DNA of 64,000 bases from Thermoleophilia bacterium UBA6103 (GTDB lineage: Bacteria > Actinomycetota > Thermoleophilia > UBA2241): NCBI GenBank assembly GCA_002423545.1, contig DIWP01000001.1:62001-126000 (forward strand), given 5' to 3'. Of this stretch, positions 25,165 to 33,370 are shown piece after piece. Under the pieces are notes generated by a model, which was not told the origin of the DNA, made no database searches, and was given only the letters and a program-made list of their open reading frames with translations. How positions within the stretch are numbered: position 1 is the first letter of the stretch; each line of letters starts with the position of its first letter. A program made the position numbers and the translations under genes.

Positions 25165-27006
25165 ATGAGGCTCAGACCGCCATCGGGAGTGTCGGTGCAT
25201 ATCGCGCGCGTGGCGCTGGCTGTGATGATCACGGCGACCATCCTGCTCGGAGTGGCTTCGTCCGCCTCGGCCAAGAGCTACTCGATCGACGACGTCTCGA
25301 TCGATGCACGCGTGCTCGAGGACGGGGCCATGGTCGTGAGCGAACGCCGTACCATGAGCTTCAACGGCGATTTCACCCGTGTGTTCTGGTATCTGGACAA
25401 GACGGGGTCCCAGGGTATCGAGGTCACGCAGGTGCTGGGACCCGATGGTGAGCCGCTGCAGTGGACCGACGAGCCCTGGGCGCGACCGGCCGGCACGTAC
25501 AACGTCACCGATGAAGGGTCGCGCCTGTTCGTCCAGGCGTTCTGGCGCTACAGCGACACCACCGTGCAGCTCACCCTCGACTATCGGGCGCTCGGCGCCG
25601 CCCGGCGCTGGCAGGACACGGCCGAGCTCTACTGGCAGTTCGTCGGCACCGGCTGGGACGTGCCCACCGACCGCGTCGGCATCCTCATCACGCTGCCGGA
25701 GGGCGTCACCCGCAAGGAGGTACGGGCCTGGGGCCATGGACCGCTCAGCGGGCTGGTCACGCGTGAGCCCGACGGGACGGTGCGACTCACCGTCGTCGAC
25801 TTGCCGCCCGAGACCTTCGTCGAGGCGCGGGTGCTGTTCCCGGCGGCGGCTCTGTCCGAGGCCCCGGAGGCCGGCGGTCCGCGCCTGGCGGCGGTGCTGG
25901 CGGAGGAGCAGCGCTGGGCCGACGAGGCCAACCGCATCCGCCGCAACCGCCGGCTGCAGCAGGCCGCAGGCTGGGTCCTGGGGCTGGGCTTCCCGGCGGC
26001 CGCTCTCGTCGTCGCCCTCGTGCTCTTCTTCCGCTACGGCCGGGAGCACCGCGCCGGCTTCACCGGGCAGTACTACCGCGAGCTGCCCGACCCCGATCTG
26101 CCGCCGGCCGTGGTCGGGGCGCTCTGGCGCATGGGCACGGTCACCAACGCCGATGTCTCGGCGACCATCCTCGATCTCGCCGACCGCGGCGTGGTGACCG
26201 TCTCACAGGTGGTCCGCCAGAAGCGCGGCCTCTTCGGCAGCAAGGACGACGAGACCTACGAGATCGTCTGGGACCGTGAGAAAGATGCGAACCTGCGCGG
26301 TATCGAAAGCAAGCTGCTGAGGCTCATCTTCGACGATCTGGCCAAGGGCGATCGGATCGGCATCGACGAGCTGCGCGACCGGGCCAAGAAGCAGCGCTCG
26401 ACGTTCAGCCAGGGGATGAAGAGCTGGCGCGAGGCTGTCGCCGCGTATGCCAAGGATCGGGGCTTTCTCGAGAAGACCGGCGGTCGCGCGATGGGCGTGA
26501 CCATGACGCTGGGCATCCTGTCGATCGCCGCCGGCGTCTTCGGCTTCATGCTGGCCGAGAGCCTCTGGCCGCTCGCCGGTGCTGCGGTGGGCGGCATCGT
26601 GGCGGCTCTGGCCCCCGCCATGCGCCGCCGCTCACCCCAGGCGAACGAGCTGTACGCCAGATACAAGGGACTGCGCAACTACATGCGCGACTTCGGACGC
26701 ATGGACGAGAAGCCGCCGACCTCGGTCGTCCTCTGGGAGCACTTCCTTGTCCTGGCTGTGGTGTTCGGCATCGCCGACGAGGTCATCAAGAGCCTGGAGG
26801 TCAAGGCGCCTGAGGTCGTGCGTGACGCCGGCTTCGCGACGACCCATTACTGGGTGGCGGGCGGCTCCCACTCACCTCTGGGCTCGTTCAGCACCGGCTT
26901 CTCCGCCGCGGTGGGAGCCACGTCGTCGTCGGGCAGCGGCGGCGGGGGCGGCTTCTCAGGCGGCGGTGGGGGCGGCGGCGGCGGTGGTGGCGGCGGCGCC
27001 GACTGA
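25165..27006 (+). CDS. DUF2207-type membrane/surface protein with Gly-rich tail
   Basis: 613 residues. A Sec signal peptide (about 1-36, ending SSASAKS) leads to a beta-rich extracellular DUF2207 domain that opens YSIDDVSIDARVLEDGAMVVSERR. A membrane helix at about 272-292 is followed by a cytoplasmic winged-helix-like segment (ATILDLADRGVVTVS), two more helices around 455-485, and a C-terminus with a Ser/Gly tract of about 25 glycines, as in TPM/DUF2207 proteins. Strong GGAGGG site 9 bases before ATG 25165. These proteins are uncharacterised cell-surface components. The Gly tail is the longest low-complexity stretch in this region. Confidence 0.85.
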   Translation: MRLRPPSGVSVHIARVALAVMITATILLGVASSASAKSYSIDDVSIDARVLEDGAMVVSERRTMSFNGDFTRVFWYLDKTGSQGIEVTQVLGPDGEPLQWTDEPWARPAGTYNVTDEGSRLFVQAFWRYSDTTVQLTLDYRALGAARRWQDTAELYWQFVGTGWDVPTDRVGILITLPEGVTRKEVRAWGHGPLSGLVTREPDGTVRLTVVDLPPETFVEARVLFPAAALSEAPEAGGPRLAAVLAEEQRWADEANRIRRNRRLQQAAGWVLGLGFPAAALVVALVLFFRYGREHRAGFTGQYYRELPDPDLPPAVVGALWRMGTVTNADVSATILDLADRGVVTVSQVVRQKRGLFGSKDDETYEIVWDREKDANLRGIESKLLRLIFDDLAKGDRIGIDELRDRAKKQRSTFSQGMKSWREAVAAYAKDRGFLEKTGGRAMGVTMTLGILSIAAGVFGFMLAESLWPLAGAAVGGIVAALAPAMRRRSPQANELYARYKGLRNYMRDFGRMDEKPPTSVVLWEHFLVLAVVFGIADEVIKSLEVKAPEVVRDAGFATTHYWVAGGSHSPLGSFSTGFSAAVGATSSSGSGGGGGFSGGGGGGGGGGGGGAD

Positions 27007-27101
27007 CGACCGGCCCCCGCCGGTCAGTCGCGAGGGCCGTGCGCGGATCCTGACCGGCACGTGCGTCCCGGCGTCGTCGATGTGGCCGGTTGGGACGGTG
27101 G

Positions 27102-27548
27102 TCAGAAGCCTCCGACCCGTCGCACGGCGCGTGGGATGGTCGTGAGAAAGGCGACGCAGCAGACCGCGGTGACGGCGTTCATGCCGACCAGGGCGAGCAT
27201 GGTCTCGTACGACACCGTCGGCACGCCGGGCAGCCAGCCGAGATAGGCTAGCAGTGCCGCGGCGCTCGCCAGCAGGAAGGCGACCACTGTGAGTCGCCGG
27301 AGGATGGTGAAGGGGCGCGCCTGTGTCTGGCCGAGCAGCGCCAGCGCCAGGCACGCGAGCAGGACCGCGCCGCCGGTCGCCGCCAGCACCACGGTCAGCG
27401 ACAGGACCTGCTGGCCGGCCGCGACGCCGAGCCAGCGTTCGGCGGCCTGGCGGATGCCGACGTTCGCGGCGGCGGCCACGATCGCCGCCAGGACGCCGGC
27501 AAGCGGGATCCTGCCGGCTGCCAGGGGTTCGTGCCACGAGCGGTTCAG
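27102..27548 (-). CDS. DUF6069-like four-helix membrane protein
   Basis: 148 residues with four predicted membrane helices at about 14-32, 46-68, 82-102 and 115-135, ending TTIPRAVRRVGGF. The pattern of helix 1 (LAAIVAAAANVGIRQ) and the RPFTILRRL loop resemble DUF6069 proteins. The likely start is CTG 27548: AGGAG at 27555-27559 sits 6 bases upstream, while the in-frame GTGs further upstream have no ribosome site. Function unknown. Confidence 0.65.
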   Translation of the reverse strand: MNRSWHEPLAAGRIPLAGVLAAIVAAAANVGIRQAAERWLGVAAGQQVLSLTVVLAATGGAVLLACLALALLGQTQARPFTILRRLTVVAFLLASAAALLAYLGWLPGVPTVSYETMLALVGMNAVTAVCCVAFLTTIPRAVRRVGGF

Positions 27549-27574
27549 ACGGTGCTCCTCTCCTGGTCGCTGGG

Positions 27575-27593
27575 CTCTGGGCCCAGCCCAGAG
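27575..27593. promoter_or_regulatory. Nested palindrome upstream of the DUF6069-like gene
   Basis: CTCTGGGC and GCCCAGAG are perfect inverted repeats with a CCA spacer, and the 10-base palindrome CTGGGCCCAG overlaps them. It lies in the short region before the CTG start at 27548, between a weak AATAGT -10-like element and the ribosome site, so it could be an operator or a leader hairpin. Confidence 0.4.
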
Positions 27594-27804
27594 ACACCGC
27601 ACTATTGTGTCGCATCGCGGTCGCCCGTCACAACGCACGGCCGGCAGCACCCGGCCGCGACGCCTGCCGCGGTCGTCATCGTCGTCTCCCACGTCGTCAC
27701 CGCCGGCTGCTCGACGCAGGGTCTCTGCGGTCCTTCGCCGGAGACAGGTGTAGACGCTGCGAGAGCGTGGGTAGAAGCATCCGTATCCGAGCAGAGGGGT
27801 ACCG

Positions 27805-28224
27805 ATGACACGTCACGTTCCGGCCGATCTGGCCGCCAAGGTCGAGGCCGTGCAGGCTGCCGCCAGCGCCGCCGCCGCGGGACCGCGGCACGCTTTCCAG
27901 GTGTCGGCGGAGGTCCAGCCCGGCGTGAGGCTCGTCGTGACCGACGCAGAAGGTGCAGCGATCGTCTTCTCGCTGTGGAGCGAGGAACGCGACGTCGCCG
28001 AGATCTGTGGCGATGCCGCCTATCCGGCGACCGCCGGTCTGCTGGCCATCGACAAGGCTCAGGTCGCCGATCTTTCGCGCCGTGGCGTCACCGTCGATCT
28101 GGCTGCTCTGGTCCGCAGCGAGACCTTGCCCGGTCTGTACTACGCCCTGTTCGACCATCTCAGCGACCCCCAGCTTCGCCGGGGCCTGGCGCGTCTGGTG
28201 CCCGCCCTGACCGGCAAGCTGTAG
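27805..28224 (+). CDS. Uncharacterised 139-residue protein
   Basis: Small soluble protein with an N-terminal Ala-rich helix, a beta hairpin region VQPGVRLVVTDAEGAAIVFSLWSEERD, and helical C-terminus with LPGLYYALFDHLSDPQLRRGLARLV. It is the first of a run of same-strand genes that continues with two rubrerythrins and a redoxin, with only about 50 bases to the next start. Its role may be linked to oxidative or peroxide stress by context only. Family not recognised. Confidence 0.6.
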   Translation: MTRHVPADLAAKVEAVQAAASAAAAGPRHAFQVSAEVQPGVRLVVTDAEGAAIVFSLWSEERDVAEICGDAAYPATAGLLAIDKAQVADLSRRGVTVDLAALVRSETLPGLYYALFDHLSDPQLRRGLARLVPALTGKL

Positions 28225-28275
28225 TCGAACGATCACATCCCATGCCGAGTGAGGAAACGACGAGGAGGAATCGAT

Positions 28276-28821
28276 ATGCCGCAGCCCTTCATGAACACGC
28301 CACCCAAGCCCGAGAAGCTCGGCGCCATGACCGCCGGCTTCCTGCAGGAGGCGTTCGCCGGGGAGAGCCAGGCGTCGCAGAAGTACCTGGCGTTCGCGGC
28401 CAGGGCCGCCGACGAGGGTCTGCCGAACGTGGCCCGTCTCTTCGAGGCGGTGGCGTATGCGGAGAGCACGCATGCGCGCAACCACCTGAGCGTACTGGGC
28501 GGCATCGGCGACAGTTCCGAGAACCTCAAGGCGGCCTTCGGCGGCGAGACCTTCGAGATCGACCAGATGTATCCGGCCTATGACGCGGTGGCAGAGCTGC
28601 AGGGGGCCAAGGAGGCGCGTACGTCCATCCGCTACGCCAAGAGCGCCGAGCAGGACCATCAGGCGCTGTACGAAGCGACGCGAACGACGGTCCAGACCGG
28701 CGAGGACATGGTCGCCGAAACCATCAACGTGTGCCCCATCTGCGGCCATACGGTCATCGGTGACGCGCCGGGCGAGTGCCCCGTCTGCGGCACCGCCGGT
28801 CAGTTCTTCCGTGCCTTCTGA
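28276..28821 (+). CDS. Rubrerythrin (first of tandem pair)
   Basis: 181 residues. N-terminal ferritin-like diiron domain with GESQASQKY and AYAESTHARNH supplying the Glu and His ligands, and a C-terminal rubredoxin-like domain with CPICG and CPVCG. The family reduces hydrogen peroxide using electrons from rubredoxin-type donors, mainly in anaerobes and microaerobes. ATG 28276 follows GGAGGAA by 5 bases. The next gene, 52 bases downstream, is a paralogue, so a local duplication is likely. Confidence 0.94.
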   Translation: MPQPFMNTPPKPEKLGAMTAGFLQEAFAGESQASQKYLAFAARAADEGLPNVARLFEAVAYAESTHARNHLSVLGGIGDSSENLKAAFGGETFEIDQMYPAYDAVAELQGAKEARTSIRYAKSAEQDHQALYEATRTTVQTGEDMVAETINVCPICGHTVIGDAPGECPVCGTAGQFFRAF

Positions 28822-28873
28822 GTGACGTTCACCCGCAGCGCACGTTGTGCGGGTCCGGGAAGGAGTGTGCCGC

Positions 28874-29425
28874 ATGGGTATCGACCCAGCCGACAAGAAG
28901 CTGCCCCAGCCGGAGGACCTCGACCCGATGACCGACGAGGTCCTGCACAGAGCCTTTGCCGGGGAGAGCCAGGCGGCCGAGAAGTACCTCGTCTTCGCCG
29001 AACAGGCGGAGGAAGAGGGCTTTCCGAACATCGGTCGCCTGTTCAGGGCCATCTCGTTCGCCGAGACGCGTCATGCCCGCAACCACCTGCGCGTCATGCG
29101 CGGCATCGATTCCACAGCCGGCAACCTGCTGGTGGCGTTCGAGGGTGAGTCGTTCGAGATCGACGAGATGTACCCGGCGTACCGGCAGATCGCGCGTACG
29201 CAGAAGAACCATCAGGCGGTGCGCTCGACGAGCTACGCCATGAAGGCGGAGGTCGATCACAAGAGCATGTACGCCGACGCCCGCGAGCGGGCGCTCGCCG
29301 GCCGGGACATCGACGACCTGCCGGTCAGCGTCTGTCTCATCTGTGGCCACACGGTCATCGGCGACGTACCGGACAAGTGCCCGGTCTGCGCCGCGGCTAA
29401 GGAGCAGTATCGCACGTTCACGTGA
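28874..29425 (+). CDS. Rubrerythrin (second of tandem pair)
   Basis: 183 residues, about half identical to the preceding protein by eye. Diiron motifs AGESQAAEKY and FAETRHARNH, then a rubredoxin-like centre with CLICG and CPVCA. The Cys of the first pair is preceded by Val rather than Asn, and the last pair ends CAA instead of CGT, so the metal-site surroundings differ from the first copy. Ribosome site GGAAGGAG before ATG 28874. Retention of two copies suggests different electron donors or expression. Confidence 0.94.
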   Translation: MGIDPADKKLPQPEDLDPMTDEVLHRAFAGESQAAEKYLVFAEQAEEEGFPNIGRLFRAISFAETRHARNHLRVMRGIDSTAGNLLVAFEGESFEIDEMYPAYRQIARTQKNHQAVRSTSYAMKAEVDHKSMYADARERALAGRDIDDLPVSVCLICGHTVIGDVPDKCPVCAAAKEQYRTFT

Positions 29426-29579
29426 CTCCTGCGGTGGGGCTGCCGCGCTGCGCGACGGTCCCACCGCAACCCCCTCCTCGTCCGGGAGGATGCCGGCCGT
29501 GGCTGCCGCGTGTAGACTCAGGAGAGCCGTGGCGACGGTGCCCGGCGACTCCCCGCAGTGGCGATGAGGAGGTGTGCAC

Positions 29580-30035
29580 GTGGGCTTCACGTTCGGCGTC
29601 GGCAGACAGGCGCCGGCCTTCACGCTGCCCGCCACCGACGGCAGCACGGTCTCCCTGTCCGACTACCGCGGAGACTGGCTGCCGGTGCTCGTGTTCTTCG
29701 CCTTCGATGATCCGCAGGTGGTGGAGCGGCTCCGCGGCTTCAGCGCCGCTGCTGAGGCCCTCTGGGGGCTGAGAGGACAACCGGTCGGCATCGCTGTGGC
29801 CGCGCCGGAGGACCTGCTGCGCCTCGAGGAGTCCTCGGGCGGCTTTTCGTTTCCGCTGCTGTCCGACGCCGACGGACACGTGACACGCTCGTACTCGGCC
29901 ACAGGGGGTCCGGGCGGTGAAGACGCGCCTCTCGCTGTCGTGGTCGATCGGTCCGGGAAGATGGTGTGGTCGGGCCGCCACGACCAGGCGAGCGCCGCGG
30001 CTGTCCTGGCGGCCTTCCGCGACATCGTCCGCTGA
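29580..30035 (+). CDS. Redoxin/peroxiredoxin-fold protein lacking cysteine
   Basis: 151 residues with the AhpC/TSA thioredoxin-like fold: FGVGRQAPAFTLPATDGSTVSLSDYRG, LPVLVFFAF, SFPLLSDADGHVTRSYSA, PLAVVVDRSGKMVWSGRHD. In active enzymes the FFAF strand is followed by a TPVC motif; here it is FDDPQVVERL and the whole protein contains no Cys, so peroxidase activity through the normal route is not possible. GTG 29580 is preferred (GAGGAGG 7 bases upstream). Located just after two peroxide-reducing rubrerythrins. Confidence 0.85.
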   Translation: MGFTFGVGRQAPAFTLPATDGSTVSLSDYRGDWLPVLVFFAFDDPQVVERLRGFSAAAEALWGLRGQPVGIAVAAPEDLLRLEESSGGFSFPLLSDADGHVTRSYSATGGPGGEDAPLAVVVDRSGKMVWSGRHDQASAAAVLAAFRDIVR

Positions 30036-30222
30036 AGGAGACGGTGCCCGCCGGATCCGGGTGCCTGCGGCGCCGGCTGGACGGTCCAGGCGGACACGCG
30101 GTCTGCGGGTGACAGAGCTCGGTTGCCGGACTGCTTCGCGCGATCAGCGCACGCAAGGCCGTTCAGGTCGCGGGCGAAGCGGGAACGATAAGAGCGTAAG
30201 CAGCCGAGGGAGCGAGATCGAC

Positions 30223-30591
30223 ATGATCATCGGACAAACGATGTTCAGTGTGCGTCGCAGCACCGAGCACCGCGCCGAGAGCGCGCTCGATGAGATCGCG
30301 ACCCTGCTCAACGAGGCTCAAGGTGTGCGGGGCTACCGCATCCTGCGCTCGGTCGGCATGTCGCCGCTGGCGAGCGATCTCTGCGACGACGGCCGCGAGG
30401 CGGCTCTCTGCGACGCGCACTACGTCATCCAGACCAACTGGGACTCGGTCGAGGACCACGACGCCTTCTACTCCGGTGAGGGGCTGCGACGCGTCTACAT
30501 GACGCTTGCCTCCATCCTGGCCACCGGTCCCTACGAGATCCTCTACGAGTCGCTGGTCGAACAGCCGGCGTGTGAGGGGATCACCGTCTGA
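30223..30591 (+). CDS. Antibiotic-biosynthesis-monooxygenase-like (dimeric alpha/beta barrel) protein
   Basis: 122 residues of a ferredoxin-like beta-alpha-beta unit: MFSVRRSTEH, LLNEAQGVRGYRILRS, CDAHYVIQTNWDSVEDHDAFYSGE and YEILYESLVEQ. The last two elements match the ABM/YgiN-type closing strand and helix. Such domains act as small quinol oxygenases, haem-degrading enzymes or structural modules; the Asn/Trp haem-binding set of IsdG is not obvious. ATG 30223 without a strong ribosome site. Confidence 0.65.
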   Translation: MIIGQTMFSVRRSTEHRAESALDEIATLLNEAQGVRGYRILRSVGMSPLASDLCDDGREAALCDAHYVIQTNWDSVEDHDAFYSGEGLRRVYMTLASILATGPYEILYESLVEQPACEGITV

Positions 30592-30772
30592 CCGGTCGCG
30601 GCGCGCACGGCCTGAGCTGCCTTGTGACGGCCCAGGCACCGGGCGCGTGAGTGGGCTGCCGTTCAGTACCGAGTGTCTCGAGCAGGCCCTGATGCGCTGA
30701 CGTGGCCTGGATGAGCAGATCATGAGGCCTGATGAGGAGACGAGGGGCCTGACGAGTTCCTGCTGAGCAGAC

Positions 30773-30808
30773 GAGGAGGGCGGCCCGCCTGGGTAGGCCG
30801 CCCTCCTC
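30773..30808. terminator. Strong bidirectional terminator hairpin
   Basis: A perfect 13-base stem, GAGGAGGGCGGCC against its complement, with a 10-base loop. It separates the ABM-like gene from the convergent HtaA-like gene. Just before it the sequence has irregular repeats of GACGAG/GATGAG type, otherwise nothing is seen in the 281-base interval. Confidence 0.75.
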
Positions 30809-30872
30809 GAGGTCTCCTTCGCCGGATGTCCCAGAGGATGCCCGCGAAGTCACATGAGTGCCGTCTCTTGCC

Positions 30873-31505
30873 TCAGTGAGCGCGCGCCACGCGGGCCAGC
30901 ACATTGGCGGTGCCGAACGGGATGACGTCGCCGGTCGGCAGTGCCGTGCCGAACGTTGCGTTGACGGCCCCGATGGCGGTGTCGTTGAGGCCGACCGCGA
31001 CCTTGGAGATGTACACGTACGTCCGGCCCTTGCGGGTGTACTGCTTGATGGCCGCGTTGCTCAGCTCGAGCTCAAGGACGCGCAGACGCTTGTCCCCATT
31101 GACGATCGCCGTGATGTACGACTCGGTGCCGATGCTGATGGTGAACCTGCTCAGCTTCAGCGTGTTCCAGCCGGTGCCTGCCCGCTGCACGAAGAGCACG
31201 CCACCGCTGTGACGGATCTTGCCGGCCAGGGTCTTGCTGTCGACACGACCGCTGGTGACGGGGAAGGTGAACTTCAGCGACGTCTTGGTGCCGACGACCG
31301 GCGACGGCGCCACCGGCAACGGGACGATGCCGGCGCCGAGCAGGACGTCAAGGGTGCCCGGAACGAGCGTGACCGCGGTGCGCTGGCCGTCGAGGTTGAG
31401 CGGCCGCGCCGAAGCGCTGGCCACGCTTGCGAACAGCGTGACCAGCAGTGCGGCCACGGCGACGAGCAGGAACACAGAGGTCCTGCGACTGATGTTATGG
31501 GTCAT
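30873..31505 (-). CDS. Secreted HtaA-domain-like protein
   Basis: 210 residues. The N-terminal 34 residues are a Sec signal peptide (VFLLVAVAALLVTLFASVASASA). The mature part has alternating beta strands with TSLKFTFPVTSGRVD, GKIRHSGGVLFVQRAG and RTYVYISKVAVGLN, resembling the beta-sandwich HtaA domain that binds haem in corynebacteria and the related secreted proteins of other actinobacteria. The key Tyr/His haem ligands cannot be confirmed by eye. A Fur/Zur-type operator lies 38-56 bases before the start, supporting a role in metal or haem acquisition. Confidence 0.65.
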   Translation of the reverse strand: MTHNISRRTSVFLLVAVAALLVTLFASVASASARPLNLDGQRTAVTLVPGTLDVLLGAGIVPLPVAPSPVVGTKTSLKFTFPVTSGRVDSKTLAGKIRHSGGVLFVQRAGTGWNTLKLSRFTISIGTESYITAIVNGDKRLRVLELELSNAAIKQYTRKGRTYVYISKVAVGLNDTAIGAVNATFGTALPTGDVIPFGTANVLARVARAH

Positions 31506-31542
31506 CTCTCCACTCCTTGTCGACTAACCTGCCCCAGGCTTT

Positions 31543-31561
31543 GATGACAGTGATTGTCATC
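31543..31561 (-). promoter_or_regulatory. Fur/Zur-family operator candidate
   Basis: GATGACAGTGATTGTCATC is a 9-1-9 inverted repeat with a single mismatch between arms. Its core TGACAGTGATTGTCA agrees at 12 of 15 positions with the actinobacterial Zur consensus TGAAAATGATTTTCA, and it also resembles a Fur box. It lies upstream of the HtaA-like gene in the position where a repressor would block the promoter. Confidence 0.6.
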
Positions 31562-31744
31562 CTTTATGGGGCAGTGTCTACCCGCGTACTGACGGTGACA
31601 AACAACTCATCGTCTCGCAGCAGCTGTGATGGTGTGTCTGCGGGGCCGCATGCTTCGGAAGCGTCAGGTCGCAGGGTGACGCCGGCTTCGCCAGCCGGTC
31701 GCTCGTCGCCCCAACACCTGATCACCTGAGGTCCGGAGGAGGCT

Positions 31745-32449
31745 GTGGGTATACTCGTCGGCATGGACAGGCTCGTGCTCTTCGATATCGATTGCACCCT
31801 GATCGACGCCGGCGGCGCCGGCGGGCGGTCGCTGATGGTCGCCATCCGCGAGGTCTACGGTGTCGGCGGCTCTCTCGACGGCTACACGTTCCACGGCCGC
31901 ACCGATCCAGCCATCGTGCGTGACCTGGTGATGATGTGGGGTATCGAGGGACACGAGGTCGACGGCCGCCTGGACTCTTGCCTGGACAGGTATGCGGAGC
32001 TGGTGCAGACCGAGGTGCTCGAGACCGGTGTGACCGTGCTACCTGGGATCAGGGACCTCGTAGCCGCTCTGACGGGCGATCCGGGGATCGTCGTCGGCCT
32101 CCTCACCGGCAACGTCGAGGCCGGTGCTCGCAGCAAGCTCCACCCGACCGGGTTGCTGTCGTGCTTCCGCCTGGGAGCGTACGGATCCGATGCCGAGCGC
32201 CGCGACGACCTGCCGGCCATAGCAGTGGAGCGGGCACGGGCGCTCACCGGGCGCACGTTCACCGGGAAGAGCATCGTGGTGATCGGCGACACCCCGGCCG
32301 ACGTTTCGTGCGGTGCTCACCTGGGCGTCAAGAGCGTCGCCGTCGCGACCGGCAAGCACAGCGTGGTCGAGCTGGCGGCGGCGGGCGCCGACCATGTCTT
32401 CGGCGACTTCTCGGACTGGCGCGAGGCTCATGCCGCCATCGCGTCCTGA
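31745..32449 (+). CDS. HAD-superfamily phosphatase
   Basis: 234 residues. HAD motifs: LFDIDCTLID (motif I, nucleophile and general acid Asp), LLTGN (motif II, Thr), a Lys in TGKSIVVIGDTPADV (motif III-IV, with Asp in GDTPAD). A helical cap with GGRSLMVAIREVYG lies after motif I, as in the phosphoglycolate phosphatase-like group. Substrate unknown. The GGAGG at 31735-31739 favours GTG 31745; ATG 31763 is an alternative that trims six residues. Confidence 0.88.
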   Translation: MGILVGMDRLVLFDIDCTLIDAGGAGGRSLMVAIREVYGVGGSLDGYTFHGRTDPAIVRDLVMMWGIEGHEVDGRLDSCLDRYAELVQTEVLETGVTVLPGIRDLVAALTGDPGIVVGLLTGNVEAGARSKLHPTGLLSCFRLGAYGSDAERRDDLPAIAVERARALTGRTFTGKSIVVIGDTPADVSCGAHLGVKSVAVATGKHSVVELAAAGADHVFGDFSDWREAHAAIAS

Positions 32450-32527
32450 GGATCGGCGCTGCCGGAGCCGCTGGCCCGACGAGCCCGATGCGGAGCACGA
32501 TCCGCAGGCGAAACCTGTAGGACATCG

Positions 32528-32560
32528 TCCTAACCAGTCGCTAACAGTCTGTGCTTATCA
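32528..32560 (+). promoter_or_regulatory. Candidate PHO box upstream of phoB
   Basis: CTAAC occurs at 32530 and again at 32541, exactly 11 bases apart, within TCCTAACCAGT and CGCTAACAGTC. The 11-base period and the CTMAC core match the sites upstream of the two pstS genes here, consistent with PhoB/PhoP-type direct-repeat operators and with autoregulation. Confidence 0.6.
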
Positions 32561-32604
32561 TCCGCAACGCTTCCCACACCGACACGAAGCCTGAGGCGGT
32601 GAGC

Positions 32605-33309
32605 ATGCCCAAAGCCAGTGTCCTCGTCGTCGACGACGAGCAGGACATCCTGGAGCTCGTCGAGTACAACTTGAACAAAGAGGGCTATCGCGTCCTGACG
32701 GTGGCTACCGGGGAAGACGCGCTGCGCGTGACGAAGTCGCAGACGCCCGATGCCATCGTGCTCGACCTGATGCTCCCCGGCGTCGACGGCCTCGAGGTCT
32801 GCCGCCTTGTCAAGGCCGATCCGAACACGCGTCACATACCCATCCTCATGCTGACGGCCAAAGGCAGCGAGGCAGACGTGGTCGCGGGACTCGAGCTGGG
32901 CGCCGCAGACTACGTCACCAAGCCCTTCAGTCCGCGCGTGCTGACAGCTCGCATCAAGGCCGTCCTGCGGCGCGACGCTGCCGACGACGCCGGCGACGCA
33001 TCGTCGGTGACGGTCGGCGAGCTGGTCATCCACCCCGGCCGCCATCAGGTGCTGGCGGAGGGTCGCCCTGTGGAGCTGACCGCGACCGAGTTCCGCATCC
33101 TGCTGTTCCTGGCCCGCCGACCCGGCTGGGTGTTCACCCGCCAGCAGATCGTCGACGCGGCGCAGGGCGACGACTCGTTCGTCCCCGACAGGTTCGTCAC
33201 CGACCGCTCGGTCGACGTGCATATCGTGTCGCTGAGACGAAAGCTCGGTCCCTGCGGCCCGTACATCGAGACCGTGCGCGGCGTCGGCTACCGGTTGCAG
33301 GACATCTGA
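32605..33309 (+). CDS. phoB: PhoB-type response regulator
   Basis: 234 residues. Receiver domain: acidic pair DDE at 10-12, phosphoacceptor Asp54 in VLDLMLPG, Thr in MLTAKG and Lys in VTKPF. The C-terminal winged-helix OmpR domain has VELTATEFRILLFL, GWVFTRQQIVDA and VDVHIVSLRRKL. Phosphorylated by the kinase at 35094, it should activate the pst genes under phosphate starvation. ATG 32605 preferred; GTG 32599 is in frame 6 bases earlier. Separated from its kinase by a divergent pit/DUF47 pair. Confidence 0.92.
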   Translation: MPKASVLVVDDEQDILELVEYNLNKEGYRVLTVATGEDALRVTKSQTPDAIVLDLMLPGVDGLEVCRLVKADPNTRHIPILMLTAKGSEADVVAGLELGAADYVTKPFSPRVLTARIKAVLRRDAADDAGDASSVTVGELVIHPGRHQVLAEGRPVELTATEFRILLFLARRPGWVFTRQQIVDAAQGDDSFVPDRFVTDRSVDVHIVSLRRKLGPCGPYIETVRGVGYRLQDI

Positions 33310-33370
33310 GTGGCTCGTTGACGGCAGGATCGCTCCGACGCCGAGCTTTGCGGCGGGGCCATGAGCGGCG

